Source: Candidatus Pacearchaeota archaeon
GTDB taxonomy: Archaea > Nanobdellota > Nanobdellia > UBA10117 > JABICX01
DNA length: 64,000 bases
NCBI GenBank assembly: GCA_017608025.1
Contig: JAFCGM010000004.1
Coordinates: 26,744 to 90,743 of the forward strand
Reading direction: 5' to 3'
Below, one piece after another: positions 42,628 through 52,356 of the stretch. Positions within the stretch are counted from its first letter, which is position 1, and every line of letters begins with the position of its first letter. The translations under genes and the position numbers were made by a program. A model generated the notes under the pieces. The model was not told the origin of the DNA. It searched no databases and was given only the letters and a program-made list of their open reading frames with translations.

Positions 42628-44001
42628 TTATTTTCCAGATTTTAATTGCGTTAAAGCATTCCAAAGATAAACTCCTTGGTGCGGCTCAGTTCCCGTCATC
42701 TCAATTGAAGATCTATTTCGTATTACTGAAAACGAATTACTATCTCTGCGTACTTGTTTGTAAATTTCATCATCTCCAGTGTAAACTGAAACTCTAAGCG
42801 CTTGTCTAGAAGGAGCATGCCTAACTGATTTATTCAAAAAATCAATTGCATCTTCCAAAGTATTTGCAGGAACAACTCCCAAGCAAGGTGCAGGAATTTC
42901 CTCTAAAGCCATTGGAGCTTTTTCATGAAGAGGATAAAACAAAGATGGCTCAGAATAAATATCATCTCCCATTAACCTCTTTACCATAAAGTTCTCTGTA
43001 CTCTCAATTGCCTCTTTTGTTGCATTCTTATTCTGAGGAATAGTTTTACCAACATCTGTTTCTAAATCCAGCAAATCCCCTGTTTTAAGAGTTGAAACAT
43101 ACTTAATATATTTATCAATAAACTCTTCAACCAAAGATTTTTCAACAGCAACATATTGCGTCTTAAGGCATTCCTGTGGTGCATATGTCACAGAATGAGC
43201 AATTTTTTCAATGGATTTTTCCAAATTATCTGGTTCAAACAAAATAGAACGACTTCTTCCTGTTCCAAATGCAATTATATTTGCTGGCATTGGAAGATGA
43301 TCATAAAATTCAGGATTTATTTTATGATATGCTAATTTTTTTATTATTTCATCTGAACCAAACAAAACACTTTTTCTTGAAGAGTCAATCATTCTACTTC
43401 CATAATCTGGTTTTTTTGATGTGTTCCATGTAAGCACACTCAAAGCACCTTCTGGAAGACCTGCACTATATAAATTATTTGCTAACTTAATCGCTGAAAA
43501 CGGCTCTTTTGAATCTGCTTTCACAATTGTAGGATTTCCTGCAATCAGCGAACTTAAAATAGACCATGGTGCAACTTCTTGAGAAGTTGAAGAAGGAATT
43601 ATAAAAACAGTTCCAACTGGATCATAAAACACATTGCCCTTTGCGGAAAAATCTTTTGTTTGAGGAATTATCACACTTTTATCAAAATACTTAAGCATAG
43701 CTTTTACATTTTCACCTGTTTGTATGACCTGACGAATAGTATTTCCCCGAGCCAAAGCCATTTCCTTATAAAAAGAATCATCATAAAGTTTTGATGCCGC
43801 TCGAAAAATATCACCAATTTCAGAATATGTTAACTTATCTAATTCCCGCTTTGATTTTTTAGCTAGTCTTCTTGCCTGGCTGAGTTTATCAAAATCAAGG
43901 TCTGGAGACTCTGCGAGAATATTTCCATAAATATCTTTAATCCTAATTTTGTTTTCAGAACTAACTCTATATCCGCCAACAATGCACTCCAAATCAATCA
44001 T
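42628..44001 (-). CDS. Aldehyde dehydrogenase superfamily protein, LuxC-like acyl reductase
   Basis: 457 residues from ATG 44001 (a GTG seven codons upstream overlaps the gene before it). The NAD(P)-binding half has YDPVGTVFIIPSSTSQEVAPW and LIAGNPTIVKADSKEPFSA; the catalytic Cys is in APQECLKTQ near residue 280. This is the general ALDH fold; LuxC acyl-CoA reductases share it. The partner gene directly upstream is LuxE/PaaK-like, the same pairing as in fatty-acid reductase systems, so a carboxylic acid may be activated and then reduced to an aldehyde. Substrate not readable. Confidence 0.7.
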   Translation of the reverse strand: MIDLECIVGGYRVSSENKIRIKDIYGNILAESPDLDFDKLSQARRLAKKSKRELDKLTYSEIGDIFRAASKLYDDSFYKEMALARGNTIRQVIQTGENVKAMLKYFDKSVIIPQTKDFSAKGNVFYDPVGTVFIIPSSTSQEVAPWSILSSLIAGNPTIVKADSKEPFSAIKLANNLYSAGLPEGALSVLTWNTSKKPDYGSRMIDSSRKSVLFGSDEIIKKLAYHKINPEFYDHLPMPANIIAFGTGRSRSILFEPDNLEKSIEKIAHSVTYAPQECLKTQYVAVEKSLVEEFIDKYIKYVSTLKTGDLLDLETDVGKTIPQNKNATKEAIESTENFMVKRLMGDDIYSEPSLFYPLHEKAPMALEEIPAPCLGVVPANTLEDAIDFLNKSVRHAPSRQALRVSVYTGDDEIYKQVRRDSNSFSVIRNRSSIEMTGTEPHQGVYLWNALTQLKSGK

Positions 44002-44005
44002 TTTT

Positions 44006-45106
44006 CTATGTATCTCCACCACAATTTGTTTTAAGTCTGCTTAAATTTTTAATTCTTTTTGGCATTGCAACATATTGTGGGGTCCTTCCACATTCGCAGG
44101 ATTTACCTTCAATAAATGTAATTTCATCACCCATGTCATAACGTATAATTGGAACAGCTCTTTCACCTAAAATTTGTTCAATTGTATCTCCTGGTCCAAG
44201 AGAAGTTATTAATGCTCGTCCTCTTTCACCAGAACCAAGAGGAGAATTATTTTCATCAACAATTTCTACCAAAGAAACATCACCAAAAGTATGCCAAGTG
44301 CCAGGTCCAATATCACAATTATGGGCGCCATACGCAATTCCTCCAATTTCTGTACTTCCATACGCAGAAGTAACAGTCTTTCTCATACTCCGAAAATCTT
44401 TTGCCATTTCTAGAGGTGTTGGTGCTCCTGCTAAAATAAATGCCTTAACTTGTTTTTCAAGAACTCCTTCTCCAAAATCACTTTCATCAAATTCTTTTAA
44501 AGAAGATAAATTCATGCTTTTTTGCCCAATAGGAGAACCTGTATATGCAGTTACACCGTGCTCTTTCATAATTCGAAGGTGGTCTTCTGGTTTTGCAGTT
44601 GAAACCGATGGCTCAACAACAATATATCCTAAGTCCCTAACTCCTTGCTTAAAGCACTCAATTACATGTCCTTTTCCAAAAGCATAATAAATTATGTCTC
44701 CGGGATCGTCTTCTGTTGCTGGTTTTAAGCCTGCAGCTGGAAACATTTTTCCACCTGCTCTTGAAACTTCTTTCCAATCTTCTTCAGAATATTGAATTGC
44801 TATTGGAAGGTCACCGCTTGTTCCTCCAGACATAAAACTGAATTTAACTTTATTAAATGGAACTGAAAGCAATCCAAAAGGATAATTCATCTGCAATTCT
44901 TCTTTTGAAAGAATTGGAAATTTTGCAAAGTCATCTAAACTGTCTATTTTATATGGATTAACTCCTGCTTTATTATATTTATCATGGTAAAATTTTGAGT
45001 TTTCATAAGCAAAAGCAACCATTTTCTTAACTTTAGCTAGTTGTAATTCTTTTAATTTCTTCAAAGGGAGTGTTTCAATAAATTTATTTGCATATTGGTT
45101 TCCCAT
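44006..45106 (-). CDS. Adenylate-forming enzyme, LuxE/PaaK-like, short C-terminus
   Basis: 366 residues from ATG 45106, chosen because GGTGA lies five bases upstream; ATG 45121 is an alternative. Motifs: MSGGTSGDLPIAIQYSEEDW (the Gly-rich AMP loop), SAYGSTEIGGIAYGAH (A5-like), and IIRYDMGDEITF near residue 325. The chain stops soon after ECGRTPQYVAMPKRIK, so most of the small C-terminal lid domain of phenylacetate-CoA ligases is missing, as in shorter LuxE-like proteins. The Cys pair CECG and a final NCGGD may bind zinc. Confidence 0.75.
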   Translation of the reverse strand: MGNQYANKFIETLPLKKLKELQLAKVKKMVAFAYENSKFYHDKYNKAGVNPYKIDSLDDFAKFPILSKEELQMNYPFGLLSVPFNKVKFSFMSGGTSGDLPIAIQYSEEDWKEVSRAGGKMFPAAGLKPATEDDPGDIIYYAFGKGHVIECFKQGVRDLGYIVVEPSVSTAKPEDHLRIMKEHGVTAYTGSPIGQKSMNLSSLKEFDESDFGEGVLEKQVKAFILAGAPTPLEMAKDFRSMRKTVTSAYGSTEIGGIAYGAHNCDIGPGTWHTFGDVSLVEIVDENNSPLGSGERGRALITSLGPGDTIEQILGERAVPIIRYDMGDEITFIEGKSCECGRTPQYVAMPKRIKNLSRLKTNCGGDT

Positions 45107-45186
45107 TATATCACCAGACATTATAAATATTAAAATAATGACTTATATTAAAAAACTTGTTTGCTAAACAAGACATTATTTTACTT

Positions 45187-46536
45187 TTATGCATCTGTAA
45201 ATAATTTATTTGTAAATGCAAATGTTGATGCTGTGGCATTAAAATGTGAACTAAATCCTCCAAAATGCCTTAATCCTTGTTCTCCATAAGTGTAAAATCC
45301 AATAAGAGGAGTGTTTTTTCCAATTACATTTTTTACAAGTTCAATTTCTTTGCCAACTTTGTCTCTCAAATTCATATATCTAACAGAGCAATCAAACATA
45401 ACAACTGCTGCAGGTATTTTTGAATTCACTTCATTAAGTGCATTGTTAACTGACTCTTTTGCTGCATTCAAAAACTTTTTCCGGTCTGCTTTAAGCAAAG
45501 CAAGCATGTAATTCTGCTTAAGTGTTTGTCCAGTATGAATTGCATTTCCAACAACAGCTCCAGGAACAAGTGAAAAAAAGTTTCCTGTTCCATCAGGCAT
45601 TCCTAAAGTAAATTCACTGCTAAACCTAAGCGGATTTTTTCTAAATTCTTTCTCATTTATTCCCGTAGCTTTGCAATACGCTTTTACTGCCGGCTTTCCA
45701 TCAAGCTCCAAAATAAGCCTGTCCTTGACTTTTGTAACAATAAAACTCTTTGAAGTTGGAACATAACCGTGTTCTAAACTAACTCCAATATGAATATCTG
45801 AAGCAAAAACCATCATTACAACAGCATCCTTGTAAAGCTTGCCATTTGCAAATTCATATGACTGATAAAGCTTATTGTCATCTGCTGCACTTCCACCAAC
45901 AATTGGAACATCATTTCCAACAATTGAAGAAATTGTGCGAACAACAACATCTTCTTTTCCCATTGCACCTTTTTTTGTAAGTGGACCTTGAGAAAGCATC
46001 ATGACATAATAAGGTCTTAATCGAAGCAAGTCTTCTGTGCTTTTTTTCTTTGATGCTAAGTAAGATATGTAAGAGTCAATTTCTTTGTTTCTTTCTAAAT
46101 TATTTAATGCTTCTTTAATACCGCTCTTAGCAGAATTCTCTGGTTTTTCTTCAACTTTTTTTCCAACACCAATACCAATATTAATATAATCACTGAAAAA
46201 TGCTGCAGCAACACAGGTCCCTTGTGAAAATCCATAATTACTTATTTCTCCAGCAGTTGTGCATCCCATCCATTTGCACTTTGGATTGGCATTCATAAAC
46301 GCCTCATGAGCACCTTTTACAAGAAGTCTCGCATCCCTATCATTACTCGCATATTTGCTTCCAGAGCAAAAAACCAAACCAAAATTCGGCGCTTTGCCTG
46401 ACTGTTTTATAGCCATTTCAACTGCTTCTTTTCCTGCATCATAAGGATTATTTGCTTTTGAAATCCCTGTACCTGCAAAAACATGTTTGTTTTTCTTGTT
46501 GTTTGTTTTTCTTGTTTTTTTATTTTTAGCAACCAT
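45187..46536 (-). CDS. FIST-domain protein
   Basis: 449 residues from ATG 46536, with GGTG eight bases upstream. After a Lys-rich start, FIST-N is seen (FGLVFCSGSKY ... KWMGCTTAGEISNYGF ... CVAAAFFSD) and then FIST-C (KAYCKATGI, FTLGMPDGTGNFFSL, AAVVMFDCSVRYMN, PLIGFYTYGEQGL). FIST domains are proposed small-ligand sensors in signal transduction. No output domain is fused, so it may act with the V4R protein encoded just upstream. Confidence 0.85.
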   Translation of the reverse strand: MVAKNKKTRKTNNKKNKHVFAGTGISKANNPYDAGKEAVEMAIKQSGKAPNFGLVFCSGSKYASNDRDARLLVKGAHEAFMNANPKCKWMGCTTAGEISNYGFSQGTCVAAAFFSDYINIGIGVGKKVEEKPENSAKSGIKEALNNLERNKEIDSYISYLASKKKSTEDLLRLRPYYVMMLSQGPLTKKGAMGKEDVVVRTISSIVGNDVPIVGGSAADDNKLYQSYEFANGKLYKDAVVMMVFASDIHIGVSLEHGYVPTSKSFIVTKVKDRLILELDGKPAVKAYCKATGINEKEFRKNPLRFSSEFTLGMPDGTGNFFSLVPGAVVGNAIHTGQTLKQNYMLALLKADRKKFLNAAKESVNNALNEVNSKIPAAVVMFDCSVRYMNLRDKVGKEIELVKNVIGKNTPLIGFYTYGEQGLRHFGGFSSHFNATASTFAFTNKLFTDA

Positions 46537-46545
46537 TACCAACAC

Positions 46546-47040
46546 CTACCATTTCACCTCAAAAATACACACACTTCCACCCTTTGAAGCACATGCAGTT
46601 TCCTGAGCATCAGTTTCAGAATTTGAAATAAATGAAAAAGTCCCAGCCAAAAACCCTGCAATAAATTCGCAAGTGTTGCTTTTGGACTTTCCTCTTTTTT
46701 TTCTGTATTGTTCTGAAATAATTGAATCTTTAACAGAAATTGTTGCTGATTTTTCCCCTACCTTCATAATTTTAACAGAACCAAGACCAAGAATTTCAAG
46801 CAAGTTCATCAGATTTGAATAATTGTTCTGTTTTAAATCAATTTTTTTCTTGTATTTTTCAAAAAAAATCTTTGCAGATTCTTTTCCCAATCCATAAGAA
46901 GCTTCGTTAAGCATTAAAAAAAGCTCTGGTTCCATTATAACGTTTCTCTCTCCTAGAATCTCAAGTTTGCCGTTCATGTTAAAAAATTGCCGTGCAAATA
47001 GAAGTTTTTTAAGGAACGAAGATAACATATTACTAATCAT
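46546..47040 (-). CDS. V4R-domain small-molecule-binding protein
   Basis: 164 residues. After a first helix region the V4R (4VR) pattern appears: YGLGKESAKIFFEKYKK, a Gly-containing beta part LEILGLGSVKI, CEFIAGFLAGTFSF, and the final ETACASKGGSVCIFEV, which has the two cysteines typical of this domain's end. V4R domains bind small, often hydrophobic molecules or act beside metal clusters. First gene of the operon; the FIST gene begins within ten bases of its stop. Confidence 0.75.
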   Translation of the reverse strand: MISNMLSSFLKKLLFARQFFNMNGKLEILGERNVIMEPELFLMLNEASYGLGKESAKIFFEKYKKKIDLKQNNYSNLMNLLEILGLGSVKIMKVGEKSATISVKDSIISEQYRKKRGKSKSNTCEFIAGFLAGTFSFISNSETDAQETACASKGGSVCIFEVKW

Positions 47041-47125
47041 AATATCAACTATTCTTTAAAAAGATTTTTTAAATTACTCAAAATATTAAGAAAAACAAAG
47101 ACTTTTTTTCTAAACATATTAAAAA

Positions 47126-47944
47126 CTATATTTTCTTAACAATCAAATTGTCTGTTTTCTCAAGAAATGATTTAGCAGATTTTGAAAGCTCTCCTTTTGT
47201 TATAAGCAATGCATTCATGTTTTTTGAAATTGCAGTGGAATGAACCAATGAAAGGTCAGAATCATTTATTTTTTTCTTGTTTCTTATTTTGCAGAAAAAA
47301 GGCAAATTTCCAACAGGACTCGGCACTTCAACAATCAAATCAATTTCTGTCTTTCTTTTTGATTCAAGCTCCTCAACAATTGTAATTCCATTCTTCTGTA
47401 TAAAATCCATTGCCATATCCTCAAAAGAATCCTTGCTTTCATGCTTTTCCTGAACGCTAGCTGAAAGGCTTCTTTCTTTCAGCTTCCTGCCCTGTGTATC
47501 TGAGCTTATTCTTTTTGCTTCTTCCTGTTTCTTTCTTTGATCAATTCTTCTCTTTTCCTCAAGCTCTCGTATCCTTTGCATCCGCCTAATTTCCATTTCC
47601 TTATCTTTTTGCAAAGTTTCATTTGTAAGCTGGGAAAACTTTTTTTGCTTTTCAAGAAGCTCTGGAGAAATATTTTTCTTCCCTTCAGAATACATAGAAG
47701 GAGTTCTTTTAAAATTAATAACCTCTTGAACTTTTTTTTCAGCAATTTTTTCCTGTCCAGGCAAAAAATAAATAAATCCTTCTTTCAGCCCCATACTCTC
47801 TGCGCGAATTGCTCCGCCAGAAACAAGCTCTGAAAGGTATGCTTTTGCAAGGAATGAATTTCCGCCAAGCTTCGCAGCAACCTCTGCTGGAAACATTGGC
47901 CCCTTTTCCTTCAGCAAAGCAAAAATCCTGTCCTTCATACTCAT
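47126..47944 (-). CDS. Winged helix, coiled coil and nuclease-like domain protein
   Basis: 272 residues from ATG 47944, supported by GGAGG twelve bases upstream; the longer frame covers repeated DNA. The N-terminus is a winged helix (DRIFALLKEKGPMFPAEVAAKLGG), then a basic Arg/Lys/Glu coiled coil (about 95-165), then a C-terminal alpha/beta domain. In that, EIDLIVEVPSPVGNLPFFCKIRNKKKIND has the spacing of a PD-(D/E)xK nuclease core (D...E..Q/K-like). Could be a DNA-binding nuclease; the nuclease call is inference. Confidence 0.6.
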   Translation of the reverse strand: MSMKDRIFALLKEKGPMFPAEVAAKLGGNSFLAKAYLSELVSGGAIRAESMGLKEGFIYFLPGQEKIAEKKVQEVINFKRTPSMYSEGKKNISPELLEKQKKFSQLTNETLQKDKEMEIRRMQRIRELEEKRRIDQRKKQEEAKRISSDTQGRKLKERSLSASVQEKHESKDSFEDMAMDFIQKNGITIVEELESKRKTEIDLIVEVPSPVGNLPFFCKIRNKKKINDSDLSLVHSTAISKNMNALLITKGELSKSAKSFLEKTDNLIVKKI

Positions 47945-47973
47945 AAAATAATAAATCCTCCTTAAATAAATTG

Positions 47974-48103
47974 TGTATAATAAAACAAACAAAAAATAAA
48001 GGTTGTTTCTTTTGACAACTGAACCTTTTTCCGTGAACGCTTTTTCCAAAAGGGTTCTGTATAATAAAACAAACAAAAAATAAAGATTGTTTCTTTTAGC
48101 AAC
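47974..48103. repeat. 46-bp duplication in a promoter region around a hairpin
   Basis: 47974-48019 and 48058-48103 match with three differences. The gap contains CCTTTTTCCGTGAACGC followed by TTTTTCCAAAAGGG (hairpin 48023-48055). Confidence 0.8.
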
Positions 48104-48361
48104 CTAATTAAAATACTGCTTAAGATAGCTTTGAACAAAGATCTTAAATTTTAGGTCTTTATTCTTATTCAAAAGACATTCTAAAGTTTGTTTTTTTCTT
48201 TCAAGTGCACAAGTTGTTGCTTTTGGATCTTTTGACAGATACTTAAATTCAAGTGCTGATTGAAATGTTTGAATTTCAAGGTTTGAAGTAAGAACTCCTT
48301 TTGACAAATAAACATTTAATTCATTTTCTATGTTTTTGCTGTAAGGTTTTAAACATTTCAT
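48104..48361 (-). CDS. Small protein of unknown function
   Basis: 85 residues from ATG 48361; a TTG 14 codons upstream would extend it. Mainly helical, with four cysteines not arranged as a metal site. Ends at the edge of the duplicated segment. No family recognised and only moderate coding evidence. Confidence 0.45.
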   Translation of the reverse strand: MKCLKPYSKNIENELNVYLSKGVLTSNLEIQTFQSALEFKYLSKDPKATTCALERKKQTLECLLNKNKDLKFKIFVQSYLKQYFN

Positions 48362-48507
48362 AATTTTTATGCAGAACTTTTCTTTAAAAACCTTTCTAAT
48401 CAACTCAAATTGAACTCTTAAAAATTATGTTATTATAAAAAATCAAATAATTAAATTACAAAAGCATACCGACAATTATTTATTATAAAATATATATTGT
48501 ATACTAC

Positions 48508-50259
48508 ATGGATGTATTTATTATTGACTTAATGTTCATTCTGATAGCAGCAACCTTTCTTTCAATAATTGCAAGAGCAATCAAGCAGCCGTCAATTCCT
48601 GCATATGTACTTGCTGGAATAATCATTGGTCCAATCGGCTTTCGCCTTATTACAGATACTCAAATAATAGCAACATTTGCAGAATTCGGCGTTGCTCTTC
48701 TTCTTTTTGTAATAGGACTTGAAATGAACATAAAGAAGCTGAAAGTTGTTGGAAAAGCTTCAATATTCTCTGGACTTCTTGAAGTAATGATTCTAGCAGA
48801 ACTTGGCTTCATTGCTGCAGTTTTCTTAGGTTTTCACTCAATTGAAGCTCTTTACATTGGTCTTATAATCGCCTTTTCATCAACAGCAGTTGTCCTCAAA
48901 GTATTGTCAGATAAAAATGAAGCAAACACTCTCCATGGAAGAATAATGCTCGGAATTCTTCTTGTTCAGGACATTATTGTCATCTTTGCCCTCTCGTTTT
49001 TAATGACTTTAAATAATTTCACTTGGTCAGCAATTCTAGCAGCAACCATAAATGGAGTTGGAATGCTAGCTGTTGCATTTATAATAACGCGTTATATTTT
49101 GCCGATTTTCTTCAAAAAAATTGCAGAGTCAGAAGAGCTTCTGCTTCTTTTTGCAATTTCATGGTGCTTTGCTTTTGTAGGTTTGTCTGCTTTTCTTAAT
49201 TTCTCACTTTCTATTGGAGCGTTTATCGCAGGTGTAAGTTTGGCAAGCTTCCCATATAACATTGAAATCGCAGCAAAAATAAAGCCTATTCGTGATTTTT
49301 TTGTAACGATTTTTTTTGTTTCAATTGGAATGCAAATTGTTCCAATAACAAATCAAAACGCTTTGATTTTAATTGGAATAATGATTTTGCTTGCTCTTAT
49401 AATAAAGCCAGCAATTATTATGATTCTTTCATCTTTTAGCGGATTTTCAAAAAGAACTTCTTTTTTATCTGGAATAGGTCTTGCTCAAATTTCTGAATTC
49501 TCAATAATTCTCGCAACACAAGGTGTCTTACTGGGCCACATAACCCAGCAAACTCTTTCCTCAGTAATAATTGTAGCTGTGGTTTCAATGACAATTGCAA
49601 CTTACATAATAAAATATGATTATACAATATACAAGCATTTTAGAAAGATTTTGTTTTTTCTGAAAAAAAACAAGAACATTATAAATATAAAAGAAGCTGA
49701 AAAAATGAGAAACCATTATGTAATATGCGGCAGCGATAAAATTGGCTCTGTTGTTCTTGAAACAATAAAAAAGCTTGGCAAAAAATATATTGTAATTGAC
49801 TATGATCCTGAAGTGATTCGAAAACTAATGCGAGAAGCAAGCTATTGTATGTATGGAGACATATCTGACGAAGAAGTTCTCGAAAAAATAAATTTAACTG
49901 AAGCAAAAGCAATCATATCAACAGTTCCAAATCAAAATGACAACATTTTTCTGTTAAATTACTTAAAAGCCCACAAATCAACTGCAAAAACATTCCTCAC
50001 TGCAGAAAGCATAAATGACGCAATGGAACTTTACAATCATGGCGCATCTTACGTAATTCTTCCAAAAGTTCTTTCAGGAGAAAAATTCTCTGACATAATA
50101 AAGCATTTCATGGATTCAAAAATAATTGAGGCTCTCAGAGTCAGGCAAATAAACAAGCTAACTTACCTTAAGGAAGACGAGCTATTAGACAAATTTGCGC
50201 CACTGCTAGCAAAATATAGGGATGAAATAAAAAGAAAAATAAGCAAAAATAAGAACTAA
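48508..50259 (+). CDS. CPA2-family cation/proton antiporter with RCK domain (KefB/KefC type)
   Basis: 583 residues. About twelve membrane segments up to residue 385, with ALLLFVIGLEMNIKKL and FSSTAVVLKVLSDKNE, and FFVSIGMQI, typical of CPA2. A TrkA-N/RCK domain follows: HYVICGSDKIGSVVLETIKK (about 395), IDYDPEVIRKLM, YGDISDEEVLEKINL. It exchanges K+ or Na+ for protons, with NAD(H) binding as the likely control. Single gene with its own AT-rich promoter. Confidence 0.88.
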   Translation: MDVFIIDLMFILIAATFLSIIARAIKQPSIPAYVLAGIIIGPIGFRLITDTQIIATFAEFGVALLLFVIGLEMNIKKLKVVGKASIFSGLLEVMILAELGFIAAVFLGFHSIEALYIGLIIAFSSTAVVLKVLSDKNEANTLHGRIMLGILLVQDIIVIFALSFLMTLNNFTWSAILAATINGVGMLAVAFIITRYILPIFFKKIAESEELLLLFAISWCFAFVGLSAFLNFSLSIGAFIAGVSLASFPYNIEIAAKIKPIRDFFVTIFFVSIGMQIVPITNQNALILIGIMILLALIIKPAIIMILSSFSGFSKRTSFLSGIGLAQISEFSIILATQGVLLGHITQQTLSSVIIVAVVSMTIATYIIKYDYTIYKHFRKILFFLKKNKNIINIKEAEKMRNHYVICGSDKIGSVVLETIKKLGKKYIVIDYDPEVIRKLMREASYCMYGDISDEEVLEKINLTEAKAIISTVPNQNDNIFLLNYLKAHKSTAKTFLTAESINDAMELYNHGASYVILPKVLSGEKFSDIIKHFMDSKIIEALRVRQINKLTYLKEDELLDKFAPLLAKYRDEIKRKISKNKN

Positions 50260-50298
50260 AGCTATATGTTTTTATATCCAGAATTCCATTTATTTTAC

Positions 50299-51594
50299 AT
50301 GGATGCCATTCTGAAAAAAATAAAAAAGAAAATCACTCCATCAAAAAGAGAATATTTAGAAATACAGCAAATAATTCAAAACATCAAGTCAAAAATAAAC
50401 TCCATTGCAAAAGACCGAAATTACAAAGTAGAGGTTTTTATTGGCGGCTCAGTTGGAAAAGACACTTGGCTTCCAAACCTTCATGACATTGATTTTTTTC
50501 TAAGGTTTGATTATAAAAAGTATTATAAGCAGGACGAAAAAATATCAAATTACTCAGAGGAAATTCTCCTAAACTGCTTTGAGCAGGTTCTTCGTCTCCA
50601 CGGTTCTCGAGATTATTTTCAAACAACTTACAAAAACTATGACCTTGAATTTGTCCCTACCTTAAAAATCTCAAAGCCAAAACAAGCAAAAAATATAACT
50701 GACGCTTCTCCATTACATGTGTTATGGTCTAAAAAGAAATTCAAAAAAAACAAAGGAATCAACACTGAAATCCGGCTTGCAAAAAAATTCTTCAAAGCAG
50801 CAAAAGTCTATGGAGCAGAGTCCTATATAAACGGATTCTCAGGCCATGTAATTGACATTCTTACAATATATTATGGGTCTTTCAAAAACCTTGTTAACGC
50901 AATTGATGGGTGGGAAAAAGGCATGATAATTGACATTGAAAACCATTACAAAACACGAAAAACCCTTTTCAACAAAATGAACAATTCAAAAACATACGGA
51001 CCAATGATTGTCGTTGACCCAATCCAGCCAAAAAGAAACTGCGCAGCAGCACTTAACAATGAAAACTTTAACAAAATAAAAAAATGCGCAGCCAAGTTCC
51101 TAAAAAATCCAACTGAAGATGCATTCAAAGAAAAAGAAATTTCCCTCAGTTCTTTGAAAACCATAGCAAAAAAACAAAAAAAGAAATTAGTATATATTGA
51201 AGCAGAACCAGAATACGAAAACCAAGATGTTGCTGGAGCCAAAATTATAAAGCATTTTAATTATCTTCTAAAGCAAGCCACATTAAATAATTTTGAAATA
51301 TCTGCTCCTGACTGGGAGTGGAACAAGGACCCTGATTCAAAATTCAGATTGTGGTTTTTCACAAACAGAAAAAGTTTGCCAAAGAAAAAAATATTATGGG
51401 GTCCGCCAATAACAGCAAAAAAAGAATTTATAAAAAGCTTCAAAAGCAAGCACAGTATACAAAAAATTAAAAAGAAAAAAAACAAATTCTATGTTGAAGT
51501 TCCTCAGCTCTACCAGAGAATTGACACTTTAATATCTGAACTTGACAATCATCCTTATTTCAGGAACTTCACTTTCAGGATTTACAATGGCTGA
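50299..51594 (+). CDS. cca: CCA-adding enzyme, archaeal class I
   Basis: 431 residues from ATG 50299. Adds CCA to tRNA 3' ends. The nucleotidyltransferase site is FIGGSVGKDTWLPNLHDIDFFLRF, with the D-x-D pair, and the third acid lies in YDLEFVPTL. Then NGFSGHVIDILTIYYGSF and VVDPIQPKRNCAAALN as in archaeal enzymes, and a C-terminal domain of usual length. Needed here because no tRNA gene in the window encodes CCA. The next gene overlaps it by eight bases. Confidence 0.92.
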   Translation: MDAILKKIKKKITPSKREYLEIQQIIQNIKSKINSIAKDRNYKVEVFIGGSVGKDTWLPNLHDIDFFLRFDYKKYYKQDEKISNYSEEILLNCFEQVLRLHGSRDYFQTTYKNYDLEFVPTLKISKPKQAKNITDASPLHVLWSKKKFKKNKGINTEIRLAKKFFKAAKVYGAESYINGFSGHVIDILTIYYGSFKNLVNAIDGWEKGMIIDIENHYKTRKTLFNKMNNSKTYGPMIVVDPIQPKRNCAAALNNENFNKIKKCAAKFLKNPTEDAFKEKEISLSSLKTIAKKQKKKLVYIEAEPEYENQDVAGAKIIKHFNYLLKQATLNNFEISAPDWEWNKDPDSKFRLWFFTNRKSLPKKKILWGPPITAKKEFIKSFKSKHSIQKIKKKKNKFYVEVPQLYQRIDTLISELDNHPYFRNFTFRIYNG

Positions 51595-52336
51595 ATATGA
51601 AAAACTCAACAAAAAGGCATTTGACAAAATAGCAGAAAAATACGGCAGCTACAGAAGGAAAACTCACAAAATCATAAAAAACTTCATAAATGAGTCAAAT
51701 TCAAAAATTCTTGACTTAGGCTGCGGAAATCTTTCTTATCTATTTAATTATCCTGTGCCTATGTATGGAATCGACTTTTCTTTCAATTCCTTGAAAAAAA
51801 TTGACCGTGAGAAAACTTATGCAATAAACGCAGACATAACTCAACTGCCAATAAAATCAGAGTCATTTTCTCGAGCCACTTGCCTCTACACACTTCACAA
51901 TCTCTCTCTAAAAATGCAGGAAAAGGCAATGTGTGAGTTAAACAGAATTTTAAAAAGCAATGGAAAAGCCTTAATAACTGTTTGGGCAAAATACCAAAAA
52001 AGATTTCTTTCAATTCAGAATATGATTAATTTCAGGAACAACAAGCCAATTCCAGTAAAATGGGGCAGCACAACTCGATATTATTTTCTATTCACAAAAA
52101 ACCAGTTGAAAAAACTCTGCGAGCAGGCCGGATTCAAAATAGAAAAGCTCGGCACCTTGAAAAACAATAACAGCAAAAACTTTTACGCAATTATTGAGAA
52201 AACAGGAAAACCTCATTTTGAAAAGAAAATAAAAAATCCAAAAGAAGCTTACGAAAAAGTAAAAACCCTAACTAAAGAAGCAAAAAAGAAATACGACAAA
52301 ATGACTGAACATCCAATAATCTTAAATCCAAAATAA
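51587..52336 (+). CDS. SAM-dependent methyltransferase, Trm9/ALKBH8-like
   Basis: 249 residues from ATG 51587. Motif I is ILDLGCGNLSYLF, then YGIDFS, and a Trm9-like stretch KALITVWAKYQKRF, with KWGSTTRYYFLFTKNQL later. In eukaryotes Trm9 methylates the wobble uridine modification of tRNA. Coupling with the CCA enzyme gene supports a tRNA role. The alternative is a generic class I methyltransferase. Confidence 0.75.
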   Translation: MAEYEKLNKKAFDKIAEKYGSYRRKTHKIIKNFINESNSKILDLGCGNLSYLFNYPVPMYGIDFSFNSLKKIDREKTYAINADITQLPIKSESFSRATCLYTLHNLSLKMQEKAMCELNRILKSNGKALITVWAKYQKRFLSIQNMINFRNNKPIPVKWGSTTRYYFLFTKNQLKKLCEQAGFKIEKLGTLKNNNSKNFYAIIEKTGKPHFEKKIKNPKEAYEKVKTLTKEAKKKYDKMTEHPIILNPK

Positions 52337-52356
52337 AAACGAGAAATAATCCTAAA

